In this document: piece by piece, positions 5,799 through 6,942 of the stretch
How positions within the stretch are numbered: position 1 is the first letter of the stretch
Layout: the number at the start of each line of letters is the position of its first letter
DNA from: Candidatus Woesearchaeota archaeon
GTDB taxonomy: Archaea; Nanobdellota; Nanobdellia; Woesearchaeales; CG1-02-33-12
DNA length: 6,942 nucleotides
NCBI GenBank assembly: GCA_003561825.1
Contig: PWVO01000208.1
Span: 1-6,942, forward strand
Direction: 5' to 3'
Position numbers and translations under genes: made by a program
Notes under the pieces: generated by a model
What the model was told of the DNA's origin: nothing
The model's database searches: none
Seen by the model: the letters and a program-made list of their open reading frames with translations, nothing else

Positions 5799-5808
5799 AT
5801 TATATTAA

Positions 5809-5820
5809 TAGGTGACTACA
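5809..5820. repeat. 12-bp repeat copy 1 (TAGGTGACTACA), between the fic TATA box and start codon
   Basis: The copy is identical to the one at 5840-5851. It fills the space directly downstream of the TATA core (5828-5821), up to ten bases before the fic ATG. A protein bound here would block RNA polymerase loading, so a repressor operator is the simplest reading. Confidence 0.6.
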
Positions 5821-5828
5821 TATTTAAA
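5821..5828 (-). promoter_or_regulatory. TATA box of the fic-GNAT operon, leaderless geometry
   Basis: The minus strand reads TTTAAATA, with an A-rich BRE-like stretch just upstream. Twenty-two bases separate the box from the ATG at 5798-5796, so transcription should start at the A of the start codon. There is no Shine-Dalgarno-like sequence at the expected distance; the CACC nearby is part of the repeat. Confidence 0.6.
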
Positions 5829-5839
5829 ACTTTCTATTT

Positions 5840-5851
5840 TAGGTGACTACA
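5840..5851. repeat. 12-bp repeat copy 2 (TAGGTGACTACA), upstream of the fic TATA box
   Basis: This is a direct repeat of copy 1 with start-to-start spacing of 31 bases, about three helical turns, so both copies would lie on the same face of the DNA. It sits just upstream of the BRE/TATA region and is also the left arm of the hairpin at 5842-5872. Confidence 0.6.
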
Positions 5852-5872
5852 AAATGAAAAAATGTAGTCACC
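5842..5872. repeat. 10-bp inverted repeat with 11-base spacer (third repeat copy)
   Basis: GGTGACTACA at 5842-5851 is complemented by TGTAGTCACC at 5863-5872. The stem is perfect over 10 bp and the spacer is A-rich on the plus strand (T-rich on the minus). It may be a dimeric operator half of the fic control region. Alternatively, because it begins 51 bases beyond the tgt stop and carries a T6 run on the minus strand, it may help end the tgt transcript. Positions 5873-5923 between it and tgt hold nothing recognisable. Confidence 0.6.
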
Positions 5873-5923
5873 CCAACAGTTTGCTCTATAAGAAATATCT
5901 ATCTATGCCCGGCCAATAATCTC

Positions 5924-6942
5924 CTAAGCTTTTCCTGCTGAAAAATCAGATTTAAACTCCTTTGTGAATTCCTCAAACCTGTTTTCTTTTATAGCTTCTC
6001 TGGCCTTTTTCATAAGCTGCTGCATAAAATAAAGATTATGGTGCTGCATATGCCTCTTGCCCTCAGGGTCATTTATTTTGTACAAATGATGCAGATAGCT
6101 TTTAGTGAAATTCCTGCACGTATTGCAGCTGCAGTTCTCATCAAGAGGCTCAAGACTGTATTTCCAGCATGCGCTTTTTATAGAAATCCTGCCATTCCAT
6201 GTAAAAACAGTTCCGTGCCTTGCATTCTGTGTAGGATAAACAGAGTCAAAGCAGTCAATCCCCATGCTTATGCAGTCAAGCAGATGATCAGGGCTTCCAA
6301 CCCCCATAAGATAATGAATCTTTTCTTTTGAAACATAAGGCATTGAATACCTGATTGCATCAAACATCTCGCTAATGGGCTCTCCTATAGCAAGCCCCCC
6401 TATTGCAATCCCGTCAAAATCAAGGCTGCTGATAAACCTAGCGCAGTCCTCTCTTAAGTCTTTAAAAAATCCTCCCTGGACAATGCCAAAAAGATGCTGC
6501 CTGCTGCTGCTGTGGATCTTTTTGCACTCCTCTGCCCATTTCTTTGTGTTCTTAAGCGAGTTAGCAAAAGCATCATAGCTTGCCCCATAAGGTGAGACAT
6601 CATCAAGCACCATTGCAACATCAGAAGAGATCTTTTGCTCTATATCCATTATTTTTTCAGGTGTTATCAGAACCTTAGAGCTGTCAAAAGGATTAGCAAA
6701 ATGAATCCCCTTTTTTGTAGACCCCTGAAAAAAGCTCTCCCTGAGCATCTGGAACCCGCCGCAGTCTGTAAAAATTGTTTTCTGGAAATTCATGAAATTA
6801 TGCAGCCCCCCGGCATTATCTATAACATCAGCCCCTGGCCTCAGAGAAAGAATAAAAGCATTTGCAATAATAGCATTTGCCCCTATCTCATTATAGTCAA
6901 AAGATCCTATGAACTTCCCAGTAGCCCTTGTTGCAACAGGCA
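5924..6942 (-). CDS. tgt: tRNA-guanine(34) transglycosylase, bacterial/queuine type (N-terminus beyond window)
   Basis: The enzyme exchanges G34 in GUN-anticodon tRNAs (Asp, Asn, His, Tyr) for preQ1 or queuine. The frame is open to the window edge (338 codons plus two bases, starting Pro-Val-Ala-Thr), so the ATG at 6793 is internal; about 30 N-terminal residues are missing compared with E. coli. Numbering from the first complete codon at the edge: general base Asp59 in TDCGGFQ (usually TDSGGFQ); substrate pocket Asp113 in LDDVSPY, Gln155 in GIVQGG and GGLAIGE (181-187); nucleophile Asp232 in FDSVYPTQNAR; zinc ligands Cys270, Cys272, Cys275 and His301. The chain ends soon after the zinc site and lacks the extra C-terminal/PUA domains of archaeosine TGT, supporting position 34 rather than 15. 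Unusual residues are NAFIL in place of NT(Y/F)HL, Cys for Ser in TDSGG, and Gln238 where Arg is usual. The TAG stop is at 5926-5924. Its promoter is outside the window. Confidence 0.95.
   Translation of the reverse strand, partial: PVATRATGKFIGSFDYNEIGANAIIANAFILSLRPGADVIDNAGGLHNFMNFQKTIFTDCGGFQMLRESFFQGSTKKGIHFANPFDSSKVLITPEKIMDIEQKISSDVAMVLDDVSPYGASYDAFANSLKNTKKWAEECKKIHSSSRQHLFGIVQGGFFKDLREDCARFISSLDFDGIAIGGLAIGEPISEMFDAIRYSMPYVSKEKIHYLMGVGSPDHLLDCISMGIDCFDSVYPTQNARHGTVFTWNGRISIKSACWKYSLEPLDENCSCNTCRNFTKSYLHHLYKINDPEGKRHMQHHNLYFMQQLMKKAREAIKENRFEEFTKEFKSDFSAGKA

Noticed and set aside
5809..5872. Repeat array as a CRISPR or insertion-sequence remnant
   Set aside because: The repeats are only 12 bp with two direct copies and one inverted, there are no spacers of regular length, and there is no transposase or cas gene nearby. 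Their placement around a TATA box fits operators better.
6791..6793. ATG at 6793 as the tgt start
   Set aside because: The frame continues to the window edge and encodes conserved family sequence upstream (PVAT..., LRPG, GGLH.FM), so this is an internal methionine.

Overview
The window reads as a chromosomal segment of an AT-rich archaeon, most likely a DPANN lineage (Woesearchaeota/Pacearchaeota-like). The strongest evidence is in the promoters: archaeal TATA elements precede almost every transcription unit. Three genes have the TATA core ending only 20-22 nt before the start codon, the geometry of leaderless archaeal mRNAs; the others have short leaders, two of them with clear Shine-Dalgarno sites. 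Against this background two information-processing enzymes are of bacterial type: an aspartyl-tRNA synthetase with a GAD insertion, and a tRNA-guanine transglycosylase of the queuine/preQ1 kind. That mixture fits DPANN archaea, but the lineage is inferred, not proven.

Layout. Positions 1-56 (minus) hold the start of a divergent gene with an N-terminal signal or membrane segment. A 177-base intergenic region then carries divergent promoters. Positions 234-2515 (plus) form a cell-envelope block: a 429-residue secreted helical/coiled-coil protein, a 90-residue very acidic lipoprotein, and a 205-residue protein with one N-terminal membrane segment and a four-cysteine outer domain. The last two are unrelated in sequence except for a matching acidic C-terminal tail ending in Ile-Asp-Trp-stop. 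aspS (2621-4375, plus) follows behind its own TATA elements. Its stop codon overlaps the stop codon of a convergent GNAT acetyltransferase gene (4372-4824, minus). That gene lies 5 bases downstream of a class II Fic-domain gene (4830-5798, minus), probably as one operon. Upstream of fic is a compact control region with two 12-bp direct repeats flanking a TATA box and a third, inverted copy. tgt (5924-6942, minus) is complete at its C-terminus and loses roughly 30 N-terminal residues to the window edge.

Functional reading. AspRS and TGT both act on GUN-anticodon tRNAs (tRNA-Asp, tRNA-Asn), and AspRS carries residues typical of non-discriminating enzymes. Fic and GNAT are probably protein-modifying or regulatory enzymes with unknown targets. 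The envelope block has no recognisable catalytic domain. The most promising undescribed signals are the shared IDW tail and the repeat array around the fic promoter. I saw no tRNA or rRNA gene, CRISPR array, insertion sequence or transposase. No gene-free stretch exceeds about 180 bases.
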